The notes under the pieces were generated by a model. The model was given only the letters and a program-made list of their open reading frames with translations, did not search any database and was not told the origin of the DNA. This document shows positions 17,390-26,049 of a stretch of DNA of 64,000 bases, piece by piece (positions within the stretch are counted from its first letter, which is position 1; every line of letters begins with the position of its first letter). Source of the stretch: Methanosarcina sp. UBA289 (GTDB lineage Archaea; Halobacteriota; Methanosarcinia; Methanosarcinales; Methanosarcinaceae); NCBI GenBank assembly GCA_002496565.1, contig DAKJ01000018.1, forward strand, positions 455,772 to 519,771, written 5' to 3'. The position numbers and the translations under genes are program-made.

Positions 17390-18133
17390 ATGAAGATGGT
17401 AAGAATTGATGCAAGAGGTATGCACTACACACCCTTAAACCAGAAAATCAGGGCTGCGGTTGCGGACGGAGCAGAGGAAATCGTACTCGACAACATACTC
17501 GGACAGCGCTTTATAGGAGACGGATTAAGAGGCAATGTCCGCATTATAATCAATGGGGTTCCCGGAGGAGATCTGGGAATGTTCATGAGCGGGCCAACCT
17601 GCATTGTACACGGAAATGCCGAACATGCTCCGGGCAATACAATGGACAGAGGAATGCTCGTAATTCACGGAAGCGCAGGAGATGCCGTTGCCCACAGCAT
17701 GCGTGGAGGAAAAGTCTTTGTAAAGAATAACATTGGTTATCGGGGCGGCATCCACATGAAACAGTATGAAGTGGAAGCCAGACCTATACTCGTTGTGGGA
17801 GGCACAGCCCATTCCTTCCTTGGAGAATATATGGCAGGTGGTCTCGTACTCGTGTTCGGTATCGGCAAAGATAAAGCCATGACAGACAGGGGTATAGGAA
17901 GCGGAATCCATGGTGGAGAAATTATCATCCGTGGGGAAGTGGATGATTACCTACTTGGAATAGGAGCCAAGAAATTCAAGTTTACTGAAAGTGATCTTGA
18001 ACGCATTGCTCCAATTATAAAGAGCTTCTGCGAGCAGTTTGGGTATGACGCCACAGATTTCCTGAACACCAACTACACAAAGATCGGACCTGCAAGCAGC
18101 CGGCCTTTCGCAAGCAAATACGTCTGGGAGTGA
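17390..18133 (+). CDS. Glutamate synthase, GXGXG (GltB3-like) subunit
   Basis: 247-residue right-handed beta-helix domain equal to the C-terminal part of bacterial GltB, here a separate protein. Gly-rich repeats are plain: GDGLRGNVRIIINGVPGGDLGM, GNAEHAPGNTMDRGMLVIHG and MRGGKVFVKNNIGYRGGIHM. In bacterial enzymes this domain holds the amidotransferase and synthase domains in place. It sits between the synthase and the FrhB-like gene with gaps of five and six bases, clearly one operon. A second ATG at 17396 is possible. Confidence 0.92.
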   Translation: MKMVRIDARGMHYTPLNQKIRAAVADGAEEIVLDNILGQRFIGDGLRGNVRIIINGVPGGDLGMFMSGPTCIVHGNAEHAPGNTMDRGMLVIHGSAGDAVAHSMRGGKVFVKNNIGYRGGIHMKQYEVEARPILVVGGTAHSFLGEYMAGGLVLVFGIGKDKAMTDRGIGSGIHGGEIIIRGEVDDYLLGIGAKKFKFTESDLERIAPIIKSFCEQFGYDATDFLNTNYTKIGPASSRPFASKYVWE

Positions 18134-18139
18134 TCAGAA

Positions 18140-19174
18140 ATGGCAGAACAGAAACCAATCAGCAAAAGTTACCTTGACCTTAAGTCAAAAGTCTGGGACG
18201 AAGGCCTTTGCTCAGGCTGCGGGGCCTGCATTGCAGTCTGCCCTGCTGATGCCCTGTACTTCGAAACCGGCGGCGATTCCACACACCCGAAAAGCAATAA
18301 TTACTGTAAAGCCGCTGTTGATGATGTGCCCTGCGGAGCCTGTTATGAGGTTTGCCCGAGACTTGACGAACAATCCTCAAGCCTGCTAGGAGACTACCTG
18401 GAGATTACTGCTGGGAAAGCCGAGTTTGAGATTCCTAGAAAGCAGAGTGGAGGAGCAGTCACAGCGATTCTTGCAAACGCCCTTGATACAGGCCTTGTAG
18501 ATGCTGTAGTTACGGTTACGGAAGATCCCTGGACCCTTAAGCCACATTCAATGGTAATAACCAAAAGTGAAGCCCTTATAGGCCAGGCAGGAAGCCGTTA
18601 CAACTGGTGGGTCCCTCTTGTTTCTTCTCTTAAGGAAGCAGTTGTAAACAGGAAGTACAGGAACATTGCAGTCGTTGGAGTTCCTTGCGTAGTTCAGGCA
18701 GTTCGCAAAATGCTTGAAACCGACCACCAGCTTGTGCAGCCATACAAGAAGTCTATTCGTTTCGTTTTAGGCCTTTTCTGTACGGAAAGCTTTGACTACG
18801 AAAAACTTATCGCAGGCAAGCTAAAAAGCGAATACGCCCTCGAACCCATGAAAGTTTGCCGCATTGATGTTAAGGGCAAGCTAGAAATCACCCTCAATGA
18901 CGGAACGCAGTACATAATTCCCCTTACCGAACTTGAGGATACTATCCGTCCGGGCTGTGGTGTCTGTACGGACTTTACCGCCCTCAAAGCCGATATCTCG
19001 GCAGGTTCGGTCGGAAGCCCAGACGGATACACAACCCTTGTCATCCGTACCCTTGTTGGACAGCACCTTCTTGAAAGCGCGGTTGCCAACGGGAAACTGA
19101 GCGTAGGCGGGGAGGTCAGCCTTGGGATTATTGAAAAGCTTGCAAAGAAGAAGATGGCAAGAAAGCAGGAATAA
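18140..19174 (+). CDS. F420 hydrogenase/dehydrogenase beta-subunit (FrhB/FpoF-like) protein of the glutamate synthase operon
   Basis: 344 residues. An N-terminal ferredoxin motif CSGCGACIAVCPADAL and a second cluster (VPCGACYEVCPR) precede the FrhB/FdhB N- and C-domains: RKQSGGAVTAILANAL, VVGVPCVVQAVRKML and PGCGVCTDFTALKADISAGSVG. This family holds FAD and Fe-S clusters and oxidises or reduces coenzyme F420. Fourth gene of the operon, six bases after the GXGXG gene. The inference is that it is the electron-input module, making this a F420H2-linked glutamate synthase in place of the NADPH-dependent GltD subunit. A ferredoxin-linked role is the alternative. Family assignment is firm, the electron donor is not shown. 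Confidence 0.88.
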   Translation: MAEQKPISKSYLDLKSKVWDEGLCSGCGACIAVCPADALYFETGGDSTHPKSNNYCKAAVDDVPCGACYEVCPRLDEQSSSLLGDYLEITAGKAEFEIPRKQSGGAVTAILANALDTGLVDAVVTVTEDPWTLKPHSMVITKSEALIGQAGSRYNWWVPLVSSLKEAVVNRKYRNIAVVGVPCVVQAVRKMLETDHQLVQPYKKSIRFVLGLFCTESFDYEKLIAGKLKSEYALEPMKVCRIDVKGKLEITLNDGTQYIIPLTELEDTIRPGCGVCTDFTALKADISAGSVGSPDGYTTLVIRTLVGQHLLESAVANGKLSVGGEVSLGIIEKLAKKKMARKQE

Positions 19175-19193
19175 GTCCGATAGGAATTTAAAG

Positions 19194-19225
19194 GATGAAA
19201 CCCGAGTTTCATCTTTATTTATTCT
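19194..19225 (+). terminator. Terminator of the glutamate synthase operon
   Basis: GATGAAAC (19194-19201) and GTTTCATC (19206-19213) form a perfect 8-bp stem around CCGA, followed by a T-rich run, 20 bp after the last stop of the operon. Confidence 0.75.
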
Positions 19226-19738
19226 TTTTTGTTAAGTGTGGTTTGAGGACTATTTAGTCCCAACTTATTAAATATTCTTCTGAACATGAATTTAACTCTG
19301 CGTTATTTCATTTGGAGTCACTAATCAGCAGAGTAATAACATATCCAATTTTATTGCTTTTTTGACGTAGGGATATTTCTCGATATTTGCTAAACTGAAT
19401 TCAACGTATTTCTCTGGAGGGTCTGAAGTTTATTTGCATGAACATACACCAGGTTGATGAATCATTAAGAAGGAAATCAGACCTATTGCTAAAATTACAA
19501 AAGAAAAGTAAATTAAAAATTTTATAATCATTTTCATTTAAATATTCTTTTCACTTACATTATGAAAATAAATGTAGACAGTCGGCATCATTTTTCGTTA
19601 ATTACATCATAAATCTTTTTTAACATCAATGCAATATAGAAAAGCAAAATAATATTAAGGATTGGGAATACAAACGATATGATCTCTTTAAAAATGTAAA
19701 GAAATGAAGTAGATGAAATCATTTACTCACTTCTCCTT
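19214..19738. other. Intergenic region
   Basis: AT-rich; after the terminator T-run nothing else is seen on either strand. Confidence 0.4.
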
Positions 19739-20517
19739 TTAATCATCGTATGCAGTATTTGTACCGGAATAACCTGTCCCATCACTATCTAGGAACTCTC
19801 CCCAATATTGCCACTGCCATTTACCACTAACTCCGTTAGTATTTGATTGTACATAAAGTCCATTATATTCATACGTATCTTGGGCTTTGAAGTTCAAGTT
19901 AGGATCATAGAGTGTAAGGTCTACGTCACAGTTAACCCAATCATATAGATTGGAATCGATTTTATTCTATCTTCATTAGATCTTATGCTCCAGCTCCACC
20001 AATCATCACAGTCATTAGGAGGAGATATCCCACCAGCAAAGTTATAGGTCCGATATGTTGACGTTGGCGATAAATCTTCTGATTTATTGGTTTTGTTTAT
20101 AGAGTTTTCAGAAGTTTCAGGCACTTCAACTATTAGGTTTATTTTGTTATGCTCTCCATCTAATTTATTTTTAAGAATTTCCTCCAAAACTTTTCCTTCC
20201 GCGTTGATAATATATCTGTTGTTAGATCTTTCTATCACATCTATATTTTGTAATTTATCGATTGCCTTATTATCCCATACCTGAACCATAACTCTATATA
20301 CTTTATCAGGATTTTGCGTCACTTTTTCCAAGAGTCTGTTCATTATTTTTTGCTTAACTACTGCAGCCTCCTCATCAGACAATTTCCTTGGCGAGTCTTC
20401 ATTACTTGTGATTTCAATATTCGTATCTACTTGCGCATTCACAGCTGGCACAAAAGCTATTCCCACCAGAAACATTACCAAGAGCAATGTTCCTATTCCT
20501 AACTTCTTAACTATCAT
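19739..20517 (-). pseudogene. Secreted protein of unknown family, broken by one frameshift
   Basis: Opens with ATG 20517 behind GGAGTGAAACA and a clear signal peptide (LLLVMFLVGIAFVPAVNAQ). The mature protein has a mixed alpha/beta stretch (VYRVMVQVWDNKAIDKL, IINAEGKVLEEILKNKL) and a Pro/Trp-rich segment (GGISPPNDCDDWWSWSIRS). The frame stops at 19921, but from about 19955 another frame continues a credible C-terminus (DWVNCDVDLTLYDPNLNF, KWQWQYWGEFLDSDG, ending NTAYDD) to TAA at 19739. One base gained or lost near 19950-19965 explains both pieces; sequencing error is possible. Its signal peptide resembles that of the gene at 24502..25716, its counterpart in the duplicated cassette. Confidence 0.65.
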
Positions 20518-20541
20518 TGTTTCACTCCTATTTATTTTCTA

Positions 20542-20646
20542 GGAGGCATAAACAGAAAAGCCTTAAGCACCCTTAAAACTAATATTTTCCTGCCTCCGGG
20601 CAATGTGGAGTTCGAATAAACCTTCCAGAGAGAATTTGAGCTCCAC
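20542..20646. promoter_or_regulatory. Conserved structured element between divergent secreted-protein genes, copy A
   Basis: GGAGGCA (20542-20548) pairs with TGCCTCC (20591-20597). Next, GTGGAGTTCGAAT can pair over 13 bp (two G-T wobbles) with ATTTGAGCTCCAC (20605-20646). GAACAT/ATGTTC follows. The same arrangement recurs at 25743..25849 with a diverged loop but intact stems. It may be a leader, a small RNA or a bidirectional regulatory region. Confidence 0.55.
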
Positions 20647-20845
20647 TGAACATCTTTTTAAATGTTCATATTTTTCTAGGAACTTACTTTTATAATTAAT
20701 TTGTGACCAAATCATCCAACTGAAAGTATAATCAATTTAAATTTGGGTTTTTTAAAATTTAAGAAGTTATTTGCTACATAATTGGACAGTTTTGCCATAA
20801 AATTTAAGTAAGCTCTTTTGATACGTGTTAACAGGAGAGGTGAAA

Positions 20846-21307
20846 ATGTCAAGAAAGATATTATTTATTGTATTGGCAACCTTGCTTTTTTTATCTGCCA
20901 CTACAGCGACAGCAGCTGAAAATGTGGAAAAAGTGAAAGCTTCAAGCAACTATATCGTAACACCTTCACCTAGCATCGAAGTTGGAGTCATTGACAAAGA
21001 TATAGGTATTCTGACAGTTTATGATACCATCAGTCAGGGAGAAATAAATATACATGAGAAAACAGTTGGCAGTGGTTTAAATCTCCTAATTGTGGATCTT
21101 AACTGGGGAGATTCAACTGACTCTCTTCGGCTTAAAATATATACCCCTAGTGGCAATGTATTGGGTACCTACTATGATAATGCAGATGGTACAACTGACG
21201 GTAGGATCCACCTGTATATTCAAAATTCAAATGGAATTGAAGCGGGGAATTGGAAGTATCAGGTATATGGGTATAAAGTCGCCGGAACAGAAAATTATAC
21301 AATCTAA
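20846..21307 (+). CDS. Small secreted protein with PPC-like beta domain
   Basis: 153 residues. A signal peptide of about 25 residues (RKILFIVLATLLFLSATTATA) is followed by a beta-sandwich of the bacterial pre-peptidase C-terminal kind: LLIVDLNWGDSTDSLRL, YTPSGNVLGTYYDNADG, DGRIHLYIQNSNG and AGNWKYQVYGYKVAG. Such domains often sit beside secreted peptidases; here it stands alone. GGAGAGG (20834-20840) fixes the ATG at 20846 over a GTG at 20825. The membrane-bound regulator 21344..22072 begins 36 bp downstream. A broken relic of the same C-terminus survives at 27938..28036 in the sister cassette, where an M28 peptidase occupies this slot. Confidence 0.75.
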   Translation: MSRKILFIVLATLLFLSATTATAAENVEKVKASSNYIVTPSPSIEVGVIDKDIGILTVYDTISQGEINIHEKTVGSGLNLLIVDLNWGDSTDSLRLKIYTPSGNVLGTYYDNADGTTDGRIHLYIQNSNGIEAGNWKYQVYGYKVAGTENYTI

Positions 21308-21343
21308 ATTTGATCATGGAATTACTCAAATTATGCACCATCT

Positions 21344-22072
21344 ATGTGGAAGATGAAATTACTTTTTATCTTGGTACTGAGTACCGCAGTAGGTACTACG
21401 AGTGCAGACACCGGAGGATATACCGTTGGTCCCTGCCCACCCGATGAAGAGCTCAAAAAATTGGGTGATGCTGTTGATATTAGCGGGGCAGACAGGACTC
21501 TTACTTTCTGGGAATTTCCATTGTCATTCAAAATAGCTTATATATTAGGATACCTGGTTGCTTTCGTTTCTTTTTTTAAATTAGTTCCTATAATTCTTGG
21601 TCAGATAAAGGGCCTAAATAAAGATGCCAATAAAAAGAAAATTATTAATTATGTGCTGAATGAGCCAGGGTGTACTCCATCTGAAATTTCAAGAAACCTG
21701 GAGATTAGCCTGGGATCTATAAGATATCAGATCAAAACACTCAAAGCTGAAGAGAGATTGACATTAACGAAGGAAGGAAAGTTCACAAGAGCCTTTCAAA
21801 ATTCCAATGCTTTCACAAAAAACGATAAAATAATAATATCACATCTTAAAGGTAGTACAAGAAAACAGATACTACTTAACATTCTGGAAAATCCTGAGAT
21901 TACGAATCAGGATATCTCAGAAAAGCTGAACTTAGACAAAAGCACTACTCACTGGCATATAAAAAAATTAAGGGAAGATGATGTTATTTTCTCTGAAGTA
22001 GAAGGCAAGTTTACTAAATATTTTGTGAATCCAGCTGTGGAGCCGGAGTTGCTGAAATGGCTCAAGATATAA
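21344..22072 (+). CDS. Membrane-anchored regulator with two winged-helix domains, copy A
   Basis: 242 residues. A signal-peptide-like segment (LLFILVLSTAVGTTSA) and a short outside region (about 20-58) lead to one membrane segment (FKIAYILGYLVAFVSFFKL). Two winged-helix DNA-binding domains follow on the cytoplasmic side: NYVLNEPGCTPSEISRNL with SLGSIRYQIKTLKAE, and LNILENPEITNQDISEKL with DKSTTHWHIKKLRED, both of the MarR/ArsR-like kind found in methanogen membrane regulators. It probably senses something at the envelope and controls the neighbouring secreted-protein genes. The paralogue at 28078..28806 is nearly identical in the winged helices and diverges in the outside region. Sensing is inferred from topology only. 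Confidence 0.82.
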   Translation: MWKMKLLFILVLSTAVGTTSADTGGYTVGPCPPDEELKKLGDAVDISGADRTLTFWEFPLSFKIAYILGYLVAFVSFFKLVPIILGQIKGLNKDANKKKIINYVLNEPGCTPSEISRNLEISLGSIRYQIKTLKAEERLTLTKEGKFTRAFQNSNAFTKNDKIIISHLKGSTRKQILLNILENPEITNQDISEKLNLDKSTTHWHIKKLREDDVIFSEVEGKFTKYFVNPAVEPELLKWLKI

Positions 22073-22139
22073 GCGTTAAGCAGCCTTCTCTCAATGTTTG
22101 AAGAAAAAGAAAACTAGTAGCTGCAAGGGATACATTAAT

Positions 22140-22227
22140 CTAGTGTCGCGTCAACAGTAAAATATCGTATAGAATCAATTTCATCTATTCAGACTAGTCA
22201 AATCTTTGAGGATTGACAAGACACTAG
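22140..22227. mobile_element. 88-bp MITE-like insertion
   Basis: The segment is present in copy A downstream of the regulator and absent from the same place in copy B (near 28884-28905). Its ends form an imperfect inverted repeat: CTAGTGTCGCGTCAA on the left and the complement CTAGTGTCTTGTCAA on the right (13 of 15 bases). CTAG may be a target-site duplication. It has no coding capacity, as expected for a non-autonomous element mobilised by an IS elsewhere. Confidence 0.65.
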
Positions 22228-22313
22228 TCTATATTTATTCGTAAAGAGTTTGATTCCTCACTTTGCCAGTTTTCTATAACGGTTAAACATTGGCTTTATA
22301 CAGGTTTAAATAT

Positions 22314-23117
22314 TCAAAACACAGGAATCAAGCCAGGATTGTCACCGGTAATACACTCTCCGCCTTTAGAAGTTACTATAAAAGTGTTTTCAATACCTAC
22401 CATTCCTATATTTTCAATTCCTTTTTTAGGTTCGAGAGCAAATACCATTCCTTCCTGGAGGGGCTCATCAAATCCTTCAGCAATCACAGATGTTTCATCG
22501 ATTAGTAACCCAACCGCATGGCCTATGAATTTAACTTTGCGGTTGCCAAAACCCATGAAGTTCTGAAGAAATTCCGAATCGAGCTTATTCATTATGGTGG
22601 TGTAGATTTCCGAGGGGATCGCGCCGGGTTTTAACATTGAGACAGCTTCGTTTTGTATTTCCACACATTTATTATGGGCATCTATGGCATATTGTGGAAG
22701 CGAAGAACCAAACATATATGTGGTAGTTTTATCCGTGTTATAACCTTCAACCCCGCATCCGATATCAATGAATACCAGATCTCCTTTTTTCAGTTTTCTG
22801 TCACGGCTTCCGATAAGGGGAACCGCAGGGCTCATCCCGTAAATTCCGCCAGGCCCGTTAAAATAAGAAGGATAGATCGAGCTTTCACCGAAGCAGATAT
22901 TTTCCAGGAACATCTCGGTATCGAACATGCCAAAGCGGCACAATCCGTAATGGCCTTCTTCGACCATAAATGAAAATAGTTCTATTGCCAGATCCGTTTC
23001 ACTCATTCCTTCTCGCAGCATTTCAGGTACGAGATCTTCCAGCACATGCTGATGAATCCTGCCAGCTTCTCTTGTCAGCGAAAGCTCATATTCGCTTTTA
23101 ATTGCTCGGACCGCGCA
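22314..23117 (-). pseudogene. M24 (Xaa-Pro dipeptidase-like) peptidase, N-terminal domain deleted, copy A
   Basis: Holds the complete pita-bread catalytic domain: metal ligands Asp in FIDIGCG and in YNTDKTTTY, His in GHAVGL, Glu in ALEPKKG and Glu in GIENTF. It ends at TAA 22314. Upstream of about 23117 similarity to the sister gene at 28986..30179 stops abruptly (after [12 protein letters not shown] reading backward), so the creatinase N-domain is missing. A GTG at 23045 could still start a 243-residue catalytic fragment. Where copy B has TAG, this copy has GAG (Glu). Confidence 0.75.
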
Positions 23118-23415
23118 AATTAAGCAAAAACACTAAAGACAGAATATCAACCAGCTACTAATATACTATTAAAAAATTGAATACTATTAAAAAATTGAGA
23201 TCATAAGACATTACAACTTGAATTCAGATTTTTTAAGCACATAAACTTCTATTGATGCCAAAATATACGCTTAACCTTAAACACACAAAACCGAGGCTTT
23301 AATTTTTAAAACCATGGTCGTTTGTTAAAGGTTTATTCCAGTAGTATTAAAAAATGTGTCTTCTATATATCAGAATCGAAGTATCAGTTTACAATGTTTT
23401 TCGGATAGGCTCTTA

Positions 23416-24471
23416 TTAGGTACTACCGGAAGATATTATGGTCAATATCTTTTCATTCTTTTTAACCTCGTTTTCTATTCTTCTTTCATCGCTCTCCCAA
23501 ATCCACTTCTTAGATCCATCCCCAAGAGTAATACAACACAGGACAGAGTTTTTCACTTGAAGATTATTTTTTTCCAGTATTTCAAGGAAATTTTCATCCT
23601 GAATAGCTTGTTCAGTTACCGTAATTATATAACTATTTCCTTTTTTGATATCATGGTTAAAATATATAGGATCAGTCCAATTTTCATCTTTTCTCAATTC
23701 ATCTCTTACATCCATTCTTTTATCTGCGTCTACCGTTAGGTAGTACCTTTCTGGCTGAAGGTCAGAATTATATTCTATGGTGTTCATAGTCATGTTGTAT
23801 TTTTCAAGAATGGCTTTAACTTCAGGCTCAGTGGTTCCATCTTCAAATTCAATCAATAAATGATATACTTTCGTATCTGGAGATGCAGTCAGCACCTTTT
23901 CATTCCTTTCAAGCTCATTTGCAATTTGGTATGCATCTTTCTCTGGAATACCACCACTCTTAGATTCATCTTCTAAACCAATATAACAATAGACGGATTT
24001 TTTCACTGGAAGATTGTTTTTTTCCAGTATTGCAAGGAAATTTTTATCCTGAATAGCTTGTTCCGTTACAGTCAATATATAATTACTTCCTTTTCTTACA
24101 GGGCTAGTCAAGTTTATATCATCTACCAATTCCTCTATATCTATTGTTTTATCTCTATCTAATATCATGTAGTACCTACTTGGCATAATATCAGAATTGT
24201 AATCTATGGTGTTTATAGTCATGTTGTAGTTTTCAAGAATGGCTTTAACTTCAGGCTCAGTAGTCCCCTCTTCAAATTCGATAAAAAAGCCAGCTACTTG
24301 TTTTTCTTGGAATGGCGTTTTTGCATCAACCGGTACCTTTGTGTCAACTGGTATTTTTGTATCAACAGGTGTTTTCATATTATCAGATGATGCGTCTACA
24401 AATAATCCCACGAGTATGACAAGAGCTAGAAATACAATAAAAACAGCAATTTCTTTGCTGATTTTACTCAA
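23416..24471 (-). CDS. UPF0228 family protein with two tandem domains
   Basis: 351 residues. An N-terminal membrane or signal segment (VFIVFLALVILVGLFVDAS) is followed by a Lys/Thr/Val-rich linker (VDTKIPVDTKVPVDAKTP) and two copies of the UPF0228 domain, each beginning FxIEFEEGTTEPEVKAILE and containing GNSYIITVTEQAIQDENFL. UPF0228 is a family I know chiefly from Methanosarcina. The start is TTG at 24471 behind GGTGGT. It lies 30 bp downstream of the C39-like peptidase gene in the same direction. Because propeptide-like ferredoxin-fold domains often inhibit secreted peptidases, an inhibitor or chaperone role is possible, but that is conjecture. Confidence 0.82.
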   Translation of the reverse strand: MSKISKEIAVFIVFLALVILVGLFVDASSDNMKTPVDTKIPVDTKVPVDAKTPFQEKQVAGFFIEFEEGTTEPEVKAILENYNMTINTIDYNSDIMPSRYYMILDRDKTIDIEELVDDINLTSPVRKGSNYILTVTEQAIQDKNFLAILEKNNLPVKKSVYCYIGLEDESKSGGIPEKDAYQIANELERNEKVLTASPDTKVYHLLIEFEDGTTEPEVKAILEKYNMTMNTIEYNSDLQPERYYLTVDADKRMDVRDELRKDENWTDPIYFNHDIKKGNSYIITVTEQAIQDENFLEILEKNNLQVKNSVLCCITLGDGSKKWIWESDERRIENEVKKNEKILTIISSGST

Positions 24472-24501
24472 ACTACCACCTTCTAAAAAAGATAAGGAGT
24501 T

Positions 24502-25716
24502 TTAATTCCTCACATATATACGATAATCTTCTGAACCAAAACCTTCCATAAAATAATAGCCATAATTTTCAGGTAGTGGATCATCGATTGCCAAATATCT
24601 ATCCGGATAATCATTTAAATATCCACTACAAACTCTAGAGTGACTATCTTTTATACTTACAAATGGTCTATTATTATCAATTTCAGAAACCGCTTGATCA
24701 AACGTAAAAATTGTAACATATTTTGAATTAGGTTTATTTAATCCATTGGATGGTTTATAATAATTTAACTGGTTATTATTAATGACATTCCCGCCAGTAG
24801 TATAACCTGGGCCCATCTTCTGATATATATAATCTTGGGTATGAGTTACTCCATAGTATTTAGCAATCATTTGACCGCATGCTGGAGCGCAGTAATGATC
24901 ATTTTCTTGCCCATACAAAGTAGTATCGAGATATTTACTTGTGCTTGTTGCCACTACTGTTAAGTCGTCACTAAGTTTCTTGATATCTTCTTCAGTGACT
25001 GGCAGATTAATATTAACTCCCTTATTAGTTGCTGCTTGTTCTATAGATTTAGTAAGCTCATTACTTTTTTGTCACTCTATTAAATTTTTGTCTATTTCAT
25101 TTTCCGTAATCTGTTCATAGATTGAGCAAACTCCAGGTTTTGTTTCAGTTGCAGGTTCATCTGGTACCACATTAAGAGTATATGCATCTATAAATATCCT
25201 ATATTCATCTCCTGTAGTCTTGTTTTTTACTACAGTCATTGCTCCTATTTTGGGATAGCTATATACAACCATTTTAGTTGATTCGATTTCTCCAGTTGGA
25301 TATTTGTTTTTAGCAGTTTCTATTGACTTTTCCATAACTTCAGTCATGTTAAAGGGTATCGGGTTAAATTCGATAACTTGGATTGGCTGCCCCAGTGTTT
25401 TATTGGCACCAACGTCGATTTTACCTATTGTTTTATTATTTTCATGTACTGAAAATTGATAATACAATTTTTGACCATTTATATCATAAAGCTCCAGTGG
25501 TTTGGGATCAATAGATGCCCCTTTCCAGCTTCCAAACTTTTCTGTATCGGTTGCTATAAACCTTACCATTCGCGTATTTGCATGCTTAAAGGCTTCCTCT
25601 GCAGTTACGCTCTGACTGTTTTCTTCCTGTGCGTTAACAGTTGGTACTAACACCATACCAACCAGCAGTATTGCTAAAATTAGCATACCTATTCCTGAGT
25701 CATTTCTTGTTCTCAT
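24502..25716 (-). pseudogene. Secreted C39-like cysteine peptidase with PepSY-like prodomain, interrupted by in-frame TGA
   Basis: One continuous reading frame of 404 codons plus stop with a single internal TGA at 25072-25074. N-terminal part (25716-25075): signal peptide (ILLVGMVLVPTVNAQ), then a PepSY/propeptide-like domain (YYQFSVHENNKTIGKIDVGANKTLGQPIQV, split by me for description). C-terminal part: linker NLPVTEEDIKKLSDDL, then a papain-like C39 fold with the nucleophile region DHYCAPACGQMIAKYYG, catalytic His in DSHSRVCSGY and Asp in AIDDPLP. A GTG at 24954 could start the peptidase alone but without signal peptide. Methanosarcina use TAG, not TGA, for a 22nd amino acid, so this is most simply a nonsense mutation. 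Confidence 0.7.
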
Positions 25717-25742
25717 GCCTTTACCTCGTGTATTTTTACCCA

Positions 25743-25849
25743 GGAGGCAGGATCAGGCAAGCCTTAAATATTCACAAAGCTAATACTAAATCATGCCTCC
25801 GGGCAATGTGGAGTTCGAATAAACCTTCCAGAGAGAATTTGAGCTCCAC
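25743..25849. promoter_or_regulatory. Conserved structured element between divergent secreted-protein genes, copy B
   Basis: Same design as 20542..20646: GGAGGCA (25743-25749) pairs with TGCCTCC (25794-25800), and GTGGAG...CTCCAC (25808-25849) forms the second long stem. The loop of the first stem has diverged strongly from copy A while both arms are unchanged. Confidence 0.55.
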
Positions 25850-26049
25850 CAAACATTAATTTTAATGTTCATATTTTGTTAGGAACTTACTTTTATAATT
25901 AATTTGTGACCAAATCATCCAACTGAAAGTATACGCAAATTTAAATTTAGATTGTTTTAAGATTTACAAAGCTATTACTCTGATAGTTAGATGATCTGGC
26001 CATAAAATTTAAGTGGACTCTTTTAATATGTGTTAATTGAGAATTAATA

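Noticed and set aside
20605..20646. tRNA-like GTTCGAAT element
   Set aside because: The GGAGTTCGAATAAACC word resembles a T-arm, but no acceptor, D or anticodon arms can be drawn; it fits a simple hairpin.
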